DNA of 44,765 nt, taken from assembly GCF_904846185.1 (NCBI RefSeq), contig NZ_CAJGZQ010000029.1, positions 1-44,765 on the forward strand, read 5' to 3'. Each line of letters starts with the position of its first letter. Position 1 is the first letter of the stretch. The notes below the pieces were generated by a model. The model worked only from the letters and a program-made list of their open reading frames with translations, was not told the origin of the DNA and ran no database searches. This DNA is from Psychrobacter immobilis (GTDB lineage: Bacteria > Pseudomonadota > Gammaproteobacteria > Pseudomonadales > Moraxellaceae). The position numbers were made by a program, and so were the translations under genes. Below are positions 17,064-25,074 of this stretch, piece after piece.

Positions 17064-19736
17064 GTGAGCCAGCCATTTCGCTCAGCCGATATTCGTCAAG
17101 CTTTTATCGATTTTTTCATAAGCAAGCAGCACACCCCCGTCGCCTCATCGAGTTTGATTCCACACAATGACCCGACATTGCTATTTACCAATGCCGGTAT
17201 GAATCAGTTTAAAGAAACGTTTTTGGGTATGGAGCCACGTGATTATACCCGTGCGGTGACCTCGCAGAAGTGCGTACGTGCTGGCGGCAAGCATAATGAT
17301 TTGGATAATGTCGGTTATACGGCGCGCCATCATACGTTCTTTGAAATGCTTGGCAACTTCTCGTTTGGCGATTATTTTAAGCAAGCCGGTATTGGCTATA
17401 TTTGGGAGTTTTTAACCTCGGACGAATGGCTTGCGATTGATAAAAATCGCTTGTATGTGACCATTTATGAGACCGATGACGAAGCCTTTGATATTTGGCA
17501 TAAAGACATCGGTATTCCTAGCGAGCGCATTATCCGTATTGGCGATAATAAAGGCGCGCCTTACGCCTCAGACAACTTTTGGACGATGGGTGACACTGGC
17601 CCTTGCGGCCCTTGTACCGAAGTCTTTTATGACCATGGTGCTGATATCGAAGGCGGTCTACCGGGCACACCTGAAGAAGATGGCGACCGTTATATCGAGA
17701 TTTGGAACTGCGTGTTTATGCAGTTTAATCGTCAAAAAGATGGCACTATGCTACCACTACCAGCGCCAAGCGTAGATACTGGCATGGGACTTGAGCGTAT
17801 CAGCGCCATCATGCAAGGCGTCCATGGCAACTACGAGATAGATTTGTTTGTACACTTGATGGATGCGGCGGCTGAGATTTTAGAGATTGAAAACCAGCAA
17901 CAATCGTCATTAAAAGTCATCGCTGACCATATTCGCGCCGTTTCATTTTTGATTGCTGATGGCGTTACTCCAAGCAACGAAGGTCGTGGTTATGTACTGC
18001 GCCGTATCATTCGTCGTGCGGTGCGTCATGGCAATAAACTTGGTGCTGACAGTGAGTTTTTCTATAAAATGGTCGCACCCTTGGTTGCTGAAATGGGTAC
18101 GGCGTATCCTGAGCTAAAAGATAAGCAAAGCGTCATTGAAAATGCCATTCAAAAAGAAGAAGCACAGTTTGCCAAAACTTTGGCACAAGGCTTACGTTTA
18201 CTTGCCAGCGAACTGGAAGGTCTAAAAGATGGCGACACGCTATCTGGGGAAGCCGCATTTAAACTGTACGATACTTATGGTTTCCCAATCGATTTGACTG
18301 CGGATATCACTCGTGAGCGCGGTATTGTCATTGATGAAGCTGAATTTGATGAGCATATGCAAGCGCAACGTGAGCGTGCTCGTGATGCTGGCAAATTTGA
18401 CGTTGATTATAGCAGTGTCATTCAAGTAGAAAACCCAACGACCTTTATCGGTTATGAGCAGCTTGCAGAAGAAGGCGTCACGATTGATGCGCTGTATCAA
18501 GATGGCAGTCCAGCCGATAGCTTAAACGAAGGTATGGAAGGCGTCGTCGTATTGGATCGCACCCCATTTTATGCTGAAGGTGGTGGTCAAGTTGGTGAGC
18601 TTGGCGAAATCCGCACTGCGACTGGCGTTTTTGAAGTGCAAGATACCAAAAAATCTGGTCAAGCCATCATCCATTATGGTGTCGTGACCATGGGTGACAT
18701 TAACACCAAACAGACCGCTGATGCGCAAGTCTTGTCGAGTATTCGCGCAGCCAGTGCCAAAAACCACTCTGCCACGCATCTATTGCATGCCGCATTAAGA
18801 GAAGTATTGGGCGACGCGGTCACACAAAAAGGCTCGCTAGTATCAAGCGAAGTCTTACGTTTTGATTTTTCGTATGACCAGCCTGTCAGCACTGCTGAAA
18901 TTACGCGTATCGAACGCTTAGTCAATGAGCAAATTCAAGCCAACACCCCTGCTCGCATCGAGAATATGTCTATCGACGAAGCGATGAAACAAGGTGCAAT
19001 GGCATTGTTTGGCGAAAAATATGGCAGTGACGTTCGCGTCTTAACCATGGGCACTGAGAGTATCGTCGATGGTCAGCGCAAGCCCTTCTCTATTGAGCTT
19101 TGTGGTGGTTTGCACGTTAAACGTACTGGTGATATCGGTGTGCTAAAAATTACTAGCGAATCAGGTATTGCTGCTGGCATCCGCCGTATTGAAGCGGTCA
19201 CTGGCATGAATGCAATTAAAAACATTCAGCAAAGTGAGCAACAGCTGAGCGAGCTTGCCAGTCAGCTAAAAGTAAAACGTCCAGAGGTGGCACAGCGCGT
19301 GCGTACCATGGCGGATAAGCAGCGCGAACTTGAGAAACAACTAGAGCGTTTAGAGCAAAAAATCGCCAGCGCCCAAGCAGCCAATTTACTCGATGAAGTA
19401 CAGACCATCGCAGGCACGCCCGTGCTTATCAGTACCTTAAGTGGTGTCGATGGTAAATCAATCCGTACCCTGATGGACGATATTAAATCTAAACTTCCTG
19501 ATAGCGTGATTGTATTAATTGGTGATAAAGACGAACAGTTAGCCCTAGCTGCAAGCGTGGCAAAATCAGTCACCGCTAAAGTAAAAGCTGGTGATATCAT
19601 TCGTCATTTGGCAAGTGAGCTGGGCGGTAAAGGTGGTGGTAAGCCAGACTACGCACAAGGCGGCGCGCCAAAGTCTGGCAAAAGTACCGCGGTTATCAAC
19701 GCCCTACCTGCTTGGATTGAAACTCAGCTTAGCTAG
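17064..19736 (+). CDS. alaS: Alanyl-tRNA synthetase
   Basis: The class II catalytic core begins [20 protein letters not shown] and contains [13 protein letters not shown] and [11 protein letters not shown]. The editing domain has [11 protein letters not shown] near residue 567 and the zinc-binding partner [13 protein letters not shown] near 680. A coiled coil follows (about 735-775), then a C-terminal DHHA1-like C-Ala domain with [14 protein letters not shown]. The 890-residue length is normal. The start is GTG, chosen because AAGGAG lies six bases before it. It charges tRNA-Ala and clears mischarged Ser and Gly. The order alaS-lysC-csrA is shared with Pseudomonas; the recX found upstream of alaS there is absent. 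Confidence 0.97.
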   Translation: MSQPFRSADIRQAFIDFFISKQHTPVASSSLIPHNDPTLLFTNAGMNQFKETFLGMEPRDYTRAVTSQKCVRAGGKHNDLDNVGYTARHHTFFEMLGNFSFGDYFKQAGIGYIWEFLTSDEWLAIDKNRLYVTIYETDDEAFDIWHKDIGIPSERIIRIGDNKGAPYASDNFWTMGDTGPCGPCTEVFYDHGADIEGGLPGTPEEDGDRYIEIWNCVFMQFNRQKDGTMLPLPAPSVDTGMGLERISAIMQGVHGNYEIDLFVHLMDAAAEILEIENQQQSSLKVIADHIRAVSFLIADGVTPSNEGRGYVLRRIIRRAVRHGNKLGADSEFFYKMVAPLVAEMGTAYPELKDKQSVIENAIQKEEAQFAKTLAQGLRLLASELEGLKDGDTLSGEAAFKLYDTYGFPIDLTADITRERGIVIDEAEFDEHMQAQRERARDAGKFDVDYSSVIQVENPTTFIGYEQLAEEGVTIDALYQDGSPADSLNEGMEGVVVLDRTPFYAEGGGQVGELGEIRTATGVFEVQDTKKSGQAIIHYGVVTMGDINTKQTADAQVLSSIRAASAKNHSATHLLHAALREVLGDAVTQKGSLVSSEVLRFDFSYDQPVSTAEITRIERLVNEQIQANTPARIENMSIDEAMKQGAMALFGEKYGSDVRVLTMGTESIVDGQRKPFSIELCGGLHVKRTGDIGVLKITSESGIAAGIRRIEAVTGMNAIKNIQQSEQQLSELASQLKVKRPEVAQRVRTMADKQRELEKQLERLEQKIASAQAANLLDEVQTIAGTPVLISTLSGVDGKSIRTLMDDIKSKLPDSVIVLIGDKDEQLALAASVAKSVTAKVKAGDIIRHLASELGGKGGGKPDYAQGGAPKSGKSTAVINALPAWIETQLS

Positions 19737-20061
19737 TACTGAAAAAGACATGAATACATAGCATCACTTGGGTCTACTACGCATAAGATACGCGATTGGT
19801 TATAACGGTTATAACCAATCGCCATGTATCTAAGCGCTACGGGCACTTAACGTTGTGACGTAGATATGATATAAAGGTCAACGTTTATATGCATCGTGCG
19901 TGCATTACCTAGTCAGCACTACTGAATACATAAACGAAAAGCATGGGCGCAATTCTTATAATACGGCTTTATCTATACAAGCATTGATTGAGCGTCACAT
20001 CCGCATACTGGCTCTCATTGATGATAATAAAAGGCCATTAATGAATAATAGGTAGATTTTT
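19737..20061. promoter_or_regulatory. Intergenic region between alaS and lysC, with lysC promoter
   Basis: 325 bases without a gene. The left half is filled by the long palindrome at 19786-19831. Just after it AACGTTG (about 19850) is mirrored by CAACGTT (about 19879) around an AT-rich ATATAAA/TTTATAT dyad. TATAAT at 19957-19962 is the best lysC -10 box, with a poor -35. The lysC start has only a weak AGGTAG before it. Confidence 0.5.
19786..19831. repeat. Long near-perfect palindrome between alaS and lysC
   Basis: GCGATTGGTTATAAC (19792-19806) and GTTATAACCAATCGC (19808-19822) are exact reverse complements around a single G. The arms extend outward with AGATAC (19786-19791) and GTATCT (19826-19831), interrupted only by a CAT bulge, which gives 21 paired bases. 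No T-run follows, so it is not a standard intrinsic terminator, although it would fold strongly in RNA. Confidence 0.9.
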
Positions 20062-21348
20062 ATGGCGTTAATAGTACAGAAATACGGCGGCACCTCGATG
20101 GGCAGTATCGACCGCATCAAAAACGTCGCCAAACGAGTCAAACGCTGGCATGACAACGGTCATCAAATAGTTGTTGTCGTCTCTGCCATGAGCGGCGAAA
20201 CCAACCGTTTGATTGATCTAGCACGCCAAATTAGCACTCAGCCTGACCCCCGTGAATACGACCAAATGGTCTCAACCGGTGAGCAAGTATCGATTTCATT
20301 ACTTGCTATGGCGATTAAAGAGCTTGGTGTAGGCGCTCGTTCATTTACTGGTCGTCAAGTAGCGATTAAAACGGACAATGCCCACAATAAAGCCCGTATC
20401 GAAAGCATCGATGACAAAAATATCCGCGCGCAACTCGATGCAGGCAATGTCGTCATCGTCGCAGGCTTTCAAGGTATTGACGACGAAGGCAATGCGACCA
20501 CATTAGGGCGCGGCGGCTCTGATACCACAGGTGTCGCTATTGCTGCTGCCTTGGGTGCTGATGAATGTCAGATTTATACCGATGTTGATGGCGTTTATAC
20601 CACTGACCCTCGTGTGACCTCAAAAGCCAAAAAACTTGAAAAAATCACCTTTGAAGAAATGCTGGAGATGGCAAGTCTTGGCTCTAAGATTTTACAGATT
20701 CGTTCGGTAGAATTCGCCGGTAAATATGGTGTACCACTGCGCGTATTATCTAGCTTTGATGAAAACAACGATGGTAGCTTCGACCAAGAATTTCAAGACA
20801 ATGTCGGCACCCTAATTACGATAGACGAAGGAGACAATATGGAACAGGCAATCATCTCAGGTATCGCTTTTAATCGAGACGAAGCAAAAATAGTCGTGCG
20901 CGGTGTACCTGATCATCCTGGTATTGCCTCTGCTATCCTAAGCCCGATTGGTCGTGCCAATATTGAAATTGATATGATAGTGCAAAACCTCTCTACCAAT
21001 GGCACCACCGACTTTACTTTTACTGTCAACCGTACTGACATGGACAAAACCATGAAAGTACTGGAAAATGAAGTCAAAGATGAGATCGGTGCTAAAGAGA
21101 TATTGGCTAATGATGAAGTCGTTAAAGTCTCTTTAGTCGGCGTCGGTATGCGCTCTCATGCTGGTGTTGCGAGCCTCATGTTCCAAACCCTTGCTGAAAA
21201 CAATATCAATATTCAAATGATATCAACCAGCGAAATCAAAGTGTCTGTCCTTATCCAAGAACAGTATTTAGAAAAAGCCGTTAAATCACTACATACCGCA
21301 TTTGGTCTGGATCGTGAAGATGGCGAAAGTAAAATCGCTGGGCTATAA
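20062..21348 (+). CDS. lysC: Aspartate kinase
   Basis: The catalytic domain opens with VQKYGGTSMGSIDRIKNVA and contains VVVVSAMSGETNRLI, the MVSTGEQVS loop, and TLGRGGSDTTGVAIAAAL. Two ACT domains (about 265-425) bind the feedback inhibitors lysine and threonine (DHPGIASAILSPIGRANIEI, GMRSHAGVASLMFQTLAENN). It phosphorylates aspartate in the first step to lysine, threonine, methionine and diaminopimelate. The 428-residue length is slightly more than the Pseudomonas enzyme. An internal start that produces a separate beta subunit, as in some homologues, was not evident. Confidence 0.95.
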   Translation: MALIVQKYGGTSMGSIDRIKNVAKRVKRWHDNGHQIVVVVSAMSGETNRLIDLARQISTQPDPREYDQMVSTGEQVSISLLAMAIKELGVGARSFTGRQVAIKTDNAHNKARIESIDDKNIRAQLDAGNVVIVAGFQGIDDEGNATTLGRGGSDTTGVAIAAALGADECQIYTDVDGVYTTDPRVTSKAKKLEKITFEEMLEMASLGSKILQIRSVEFAGKYGVPLRVLSSFDENNDGSFDQEFQDNVGTLITIDEGDNMEQAIISGIAFNRDEAKIVVRGVPDHPGIASAILSPIGRANIEIDMIVQNLSTNGTTDFTFTVNRTDMDKTMKVLENEVKDEIGAKEILANDEVVKVSLVGVGMRSHAGVASLMFQTLAENNINIQMISTSEIKVSVLIQEQYLEKAVKSLHTAFGLDREDGESKIAGL

Positions 21349-21437
21349 CTTATTTTAAAACGCTTAAAATAATCGATTTAGCATCAACAGTTATGCATTA
21401 AGTCAGTATCAATTACTTTCAACAATGTATTAAATTA

Positions 21438-21471
21438 AATAGGGTCTTTTTAGATCCTATTTTTATTTTTT
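21438..21471 (+). terminator. Terminator after lysC
   Basis: AATAGGGTCT (21438-21447) pairs with AGATCCTATT (21452-21461), with one G-U pair and a TTTT loop, followed by TTTATTTTTT. It lies 90 bases after the lysC stop. Confidence 0.8.
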
Positions 21472-21516
21472 ATTATTGCTAAGGTAAGTATTTACCCAAT
21501 AGTTTTGTGAAAACCC

Positions 21517-21545
21517 GTGACAGTCTCTATTATGCCCCCTATAAT
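21517..21545 (+). promoter_or_regulatory. Sigma-70 promoter of csrA
   Basis: GTGACA (21517-21522) and a perfect TATAAT (21540-21545) are separated by 17 bases. Transcription from here gives a leader of about 160 bases before csrA. The remainder of the 367-base gap shows no gene. A small GCCCC/GGGGC hairpin overlaps the -10 box. Confidence 0.75.
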
Positions 21546-21715
21546 GGGGCTTTCATTTGGGCTAAATGAATCTACCTATCATTACCGCTATTGGTACAAC
21601 ATTAAGCATTGTGGTTGTTTGATACATTGCCTTTATAGTACTGCGGTGATGTCCTGCAATTGAGAAGTAATCTGATGAGTAATAATTTGTTGATGCGACA
21701 TAAGGAGTGTGACGC

Positions 21716-21961
21716 ATGTTAATTTTGACACGCCGCGTGGGCGAAACGCTAATGATTGGTGATGAGGTCAGTGTGACTGTCCTAGGTGTCAAAGGCAATC
21801 AAGTACGTATCGGTGTTAATGCACCGAAAGATATTGCCGTACACCGCGAAGAGATTTACCAACGTATTCAGCATGAGCGTTCTGTACAGTCGCAAATGCA
21901 GCATCTTGAGCAAGGCAATTTTGCGCCTTCATTTGATGACGAAGACTATTTCAATCGCTAA
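21716..21961 (+). CDS. csrA: Carbon storage regulator CsrA (translational regulator)
   Basis: The first 60 residues carry the whole family core: [20 protein letters not shown], then [22 protein letters not shown] with the RNA-binding Arg44-type position. CsrA dimers bind GGA motifs in mRNA leaders and change translation and stability. At 81 residues it is about 20 longer than E. coli CsrA. The extra part is an acidic, Gln-rich tail ending DDEDYFNR. An AAGGAG stands before the ATG and itself contains the GGA core, so autoregulation is plausible. hopJ-like gene follows after 44 bases on the same strand. Confidence 0.95.
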   Translation: MLILTRRVGETLMIGDEVSVTVLGVKGNQVRIGVNAPKDIAVHREEIYQRIQHERSVQSQMQHLEQGNFAPSFDDEDYFNR

Positions 21962-22005
21962 GTTACATACTTTCACTTTTTAATCTGCTCTGAGGTCATT
22001 TATTT

Positions 22006-22380
22006 ATGAGTATCCGCCAATCAGATGTATCGGCTCTACTTAATGGTTTGGATAAAAAAGCCATTGGATTCAATGATGTCATCAGTTTTATTGATGATTT
22101 TTATCGCTACGCACCTGCCCCGTTTGTGAACGGTATGGTACACAATGCAGCTGGTGAAAATGAAGGTAGTGCGAAAATTTTTGGCTTTGCCAAGCACCAT
22201 GGTCTGAATCAATTGGACACGCTAAAACTGTTTGGCGAGCATTATGCCAAAGTTCAAGCAACTCCTAACGGTACTGACCATGCCAATATCCGCAATTTTT
22301 TACATTGGGGCTGGCAAGGGTTTTTGATGCAAAAAAACCCATTAACGGTTCGCCCTAGTGTTGATACGACGGCGCTTTAA
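22006..22380 (+). CDS. HopJ-family protein (named after a type III effector; chromosomal housekeeping copy)
   Basis: The whole 124-residue protein fits the HopJ family: FNDVISFIDDFYRYAPAPFV, NAAGENEGSAKIFGFAKHHG, LFGEHYAKVQATPNGTDHAN, IRNFLHWGWQGF. No secretion signal is evident. Homologues are widespread in non-pathogens, so a virulence role should not be assumed; the molecular function is unknown. GAGG precedes the ATG at a long distance. It probably forms a unit with csrA and ends at a clear terminator. Confidence 0.85.
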   Translation: MSIRQSDVSALLNGLDKKAIGFNDVISFIDDFYRYAPAPFVNGMVHNAAGENEGSAKIFGFAKHHGLNQLDTLKLFGEHYAKVQATPNGTDHANIRNFLHWGWQGFLMQKNPLTVRPSVDTTAL

Positions 22381-22400
22381 AAAATTATTAAATAAGAGAA

Positions 22401-22428
22401 GGCCACGCTGATTAGCGTGGCCTTTTTT
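22401..22428 (+). terminator. Terminator after the hopJ-like gene
   Basis: GGCCACGCT (22401-22409) pairs with AGCGTGGCC (22414-22422) across GATT, followed by six T. Confidence 0.92.
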
Positions 22429-22466
22429 ATGTGCTTCATTTTTTATCATAAAACTTAGCCATCAGC

Positions 22467-22778
22467 CTATTTATCACGAAACTTAACCGGTTGGACTGCG
22501 CCTTTCGGATTGGGCATGTTTGGATAATGATGCTCATGCTCGACATCACATTCCGCCCCGACGATAGAACCATCTTCTTTGACTGGCTTATGAATATAGC
22601 CTGTGCGCTCAGCAGGTGGTAGATGCTCGTGCTCCCACACCATCACCGCTTGCATACAGGTCTCGCGCTGCTCAGCGGTCAGCTTGCGACCATCAGGCCA
22701 CTTACCCAACTCAATCGCCATGCGGAATTTATCCACCACTTCTGGCGTTAAACTTGCTAATATCGTTTGCTTGTCCAT
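22467..22778 (-). CDS. YeaC/DUF1315 family protein
   Basis: The 103-residue protein shows the family core: FRMAIELGKWPDGRKLTAEQ, RETCMQAVMVWEHEHLPPAE and GYIHKP. The tail is His- and Pro-rich and may bind metal (inference). Function of the family is unknown. GGAGAG stands about eleven bases before the ATG. It is encoded 66 bases downstream of nadK on the same strand, so the two may share a transcript. Confidence 0.82.
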   Translation of the reverse strand: MDKQTILASLTPEVVDKFRMAIELGKWPDGRKLTAEQRETCMQAVMVWEHEHLPPAERTGYIHKPVKEDGSIVGAECDVEHEHHYPNMPNPKGAVQPVKFRDK

Positions 22779-22844
22779 CCTATCTACTCTCCACCACTAT
22801 TTTTTATAACATATTTTTATAACGTTATTATATAAAAGAGACAC

Positions 22845-23864
22845 TTATTCGTCGTCCATAATATCATCATCCACGTCAAGACTGAATTCCTCAGCATGGA
22901 CGTTCCAGTGCAATTTGGTGCGACAAGCTTCATAAAAATCAAACCCTGGCGGGTGCAATAAAGTAAGCTTATCTGGATGCTTACGAATATAGAGCCGTTG
23001 CTCTTGCTCAAGTGGCACGCTTGGCTTACCGTCGGCACTGACCATCGGCTGAGTGCGATTGTCTTCGTGAATGCGAATGCATACTTCGCTATTACCGCTC
23101 ACCACAATCGGTCTGCTAGACAGCGTATGGGGATGCATGGGCACCAAACAGATAGCATCCATACTCGGGTGAATAATGGGACCGCCACCAGAGAGTGCAT
23201 AAGCCGTTGAACCGGTAGGCGTTGCTGCAATCAAACCATCACTATGCTGACGGTAGACATCTTGACCATCGATTTTCATCTGAAAATCTATCATATGTAC
23301 CGATTTTCCCGCATGCAATACGATATCATTGAGCGCCATATCTTCATGAATGATAGTGCGCCCTTCTCGTATCTCCATCGTCAATAAAAACCGATGATCC
23401 AACTGATAATCACCCATCAATACTTGGCGCAATTTAAACGCCGCTTCATCAGGTTTTACATCCGCTAAGAAACCAAGCCGACCACGGTTGACGCCGAGCA
23501 CGGGTACACGGTAGCGTGCCAACGCTTCAGCCGCGTGCAATATCGAGCCATCACCGCCAACAACGATGACTAAATCACAAATCTCGCCGATTAGACTACG
23601 CTTAACGATTTTAACCTTTTCAATCTCAGTAAGGTTCAAAGTGGGCAAGTTCGCCGTTTGCACATCCATAATCAATGTGAGATTCATCTCATTGATAGTC
23701 TGGGCAATTTGCACCAAGCTTTGAGTGACACTGCGTTTACCAGCGCGGCCCATAAGCCCAATACGCCTAAAAGCAGGGTTTTTGATAGCGTGGAACAGCT
23801 CTGATTCATGTAAGTGCGGCAATCTTGCGGATTGCGCTGAGTTTTCCATAAAACGACTCGGCAT
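22845..23864 (-). CDS. nadK: NAD kinase
   Basis: The GGDG motif (residues 103-106, in VVGGDGSILHAAEALA) and the GVNRGRLGFLADV segment are diagnostic. The second half holds NDIVLHAGKS and the conserved SDGLIAATPTGSTAYALSGGG region. It makes NADP from NAD with ATP. At 339 residues it is longer than E. coli NadK (292), because of about 30 extra N-terminal residues and an acidic C-terminal tail ending DVDDDIMDDE. The start may instead be the ATG five codons downstream (MENSAQ). Neither has a clear ribosome site. Confidence 0.95.
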   Translation of the reverse strand: MPSRFMENSAQSARLPHLHESELFHAIKNPAFRRIGLMGRAGKRSVTQSLVQIAQTINEMNLTLIMDVQTANLPTLNLTEIEKVKIVKRSLIGEICDLVIVVGGDGSILHAAEALARYRVPVLGVNRGRLGFLADVKPDEAAFKLRQVLMGDYQLDHRFLLTMEIREGRTIIHEDMALNDIVLHAGKSVHMIDFQMKIDGQDVYRQHSDGLIAATPTGSTAYALSGGGPIIHPSMDAICLVPMHPHTLSSRPIVVSGNSEVCIRIHEDNRTQPMVSADGKPSVPLEQEQRLYIRKHPDKLTLLHPPGFDFYEACRTKLHWNVHAEEFSLDVDDDIMDDE

Positions 23865-24148
23865 AACGGTAAAGTACTCGCCAATGATAGCGATAAACGA
23901 GCGTTTAGACTAGCATGTTTATGAATTATCGTTGTTAACTGTCGTAATCAACCCCATATAAAAACCATCGCACGTTACTCTTAAACGTGTTTGTTTAGCT
24001 AGGCAATATGCCAAAATACATCAACTAATAATAGCTCTATAAGGTCTTGAGGCCTTGATGGCTGTCACGTAAACACAGTTGACAATAATGGCGGTTTTGC
24101 TAAAGTAGCTAGCATCACTATTATTTATATTTTATTAAGGACAACTTT

Positions 24149-24871
24149 ATGGCCAATCCTATTGTCAGTCGCGCAGAACTTGCGATCGGCGGTAAGCCAA
24201 TGACGGTCAAGGGCGTGATTCAAAAGACCAGTCTATTACTTGGATTATCTGCGATCACTGGTGTGGGCTTTTTCTTTTATGCCCTTATGGCAGGCTTGTC
24301 GCAAGGTTTTATTACGATGGCTGCCTTCGGTAGTATGTTTGCCGCTTTTGGTCTCGCGCTTTTTATCACTTTTAAACCACACAAAGCCAAAACCTTTGCG
24401 GTGCCTTATGCACTGTTAGAAGGCATATTTTTAGGCGGCATCTCGCTGTTCTTTATGCGGATGTATCCGAGTGTACCAGTGACCGCTATGTGTGCCACTT
24501 TTGTGACGGCAGCCGTTATGCTAGGGCTATATCGCTCAGGTCTGGTCAAAGTGACTGAAAAGTTCCGCTCAATTGTGACTTCAGCATTGATTGCAATTAT
24601 GCTGGTTTATGTGGCGCAATGGGTACTTTCTTTAGCGTTTGGCTCAAGCTTACCGTTCTTATTTGAAGGTGGTGCTATCGCTATCGGCTTTAGCCTGTTT
24701 GTTATTATTATCGCCTCTTTTACGCTTTTACTAGACTTTGATAATATCGATCGCGGTGTGGCGATGGGTGTCTCTGAAGACTACGAATGGTTATTCAGTA
24801 TTGGTATACTTGCCACGCTCGTATGGATGTACATTGAATTTATGCGTTTGCTTAGCTACTTGCAAGACTAA
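24149..24871 (+). CDS. Bax inhibitor-1/YccA family membrane protein
   Basis: The 240-residue protein has seven hydrophobic segments and ends with ILATLVWMYIEFMRLLSYLQD, as expected for this family. It also has the conserved sequence YALLEGIFLGGIS and an acidic LLDFDNIDRGVA near the sixth segment. In E. coli YccA inhibits FtsH on membrane substrates, and relatives leak calcium. Which role applies here cannot be read from sequence. TTAAGGAC precedes the ATG. It is divergent from nadK over a 284-base gap with no further gene. Confidence 0.9.
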   Translation: MANPIVSRAELAIGGKPMTVKGVIQKTSLLLGLSAITGVGFFFYALMAGLSQGFITMAAFGSMFAAFGLALFITFKPHKAKTFAVPYALLEGIFLGGISLFFMRMYPSVPVTAMCATFVTAAVMLGLYRSGLVKVTEKFRSIVTSALIAIMLVYVAQWVLSLAFGSSLPFLFEGGAIAIGFSLFVIIIASFTLLLDFDNIDRGVAMGVSEDYEWLFSIGILATLVWMYIEFMRLLSYLQD

Positions 24872-24902
24872 TCTAAAAACCAGCTAATCTTCATTTAAAT
24901 AA

Positions 24903-24944
24903 AAAACCGCCTTGGCTATTCATATAGTTAAAGGCGGTTTTTTT
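24903..24944. terminator. Bidirectional terminator between yccA-like gene and ccoI
   Basis: AAAACCGCCTT (24903-24913) pairs with AAGGCGGTTTT (24931-24941), with runs of A and T on the two sides. It stops the yccA-like gene and could also stop ccoI, which ends 130 bases further on. Confidence 0.85.
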
Positions 24945-25074
24945 ATGGGTAAAGTTAAATATTTATGATAGACATCATATCTGGAAAAATGTGAGCAGCA
25001 AGGAAGATGAGTTTCATTACTACATTAGTAGGCTAAGTGAGTTTGACGCAGCTAACCGTTTTTTTGAATGGGTA

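Noticed and set aside
16924..17067. A 47-codon frame whose TGA overlaps the GTG start of alaS
   Set aside because: No ribosome site and no recognisable protein. The opposite strand is equally open here (ending QELQRLGYSAHADARW). I could not support either as a gene, and no recX-like sequence is present.
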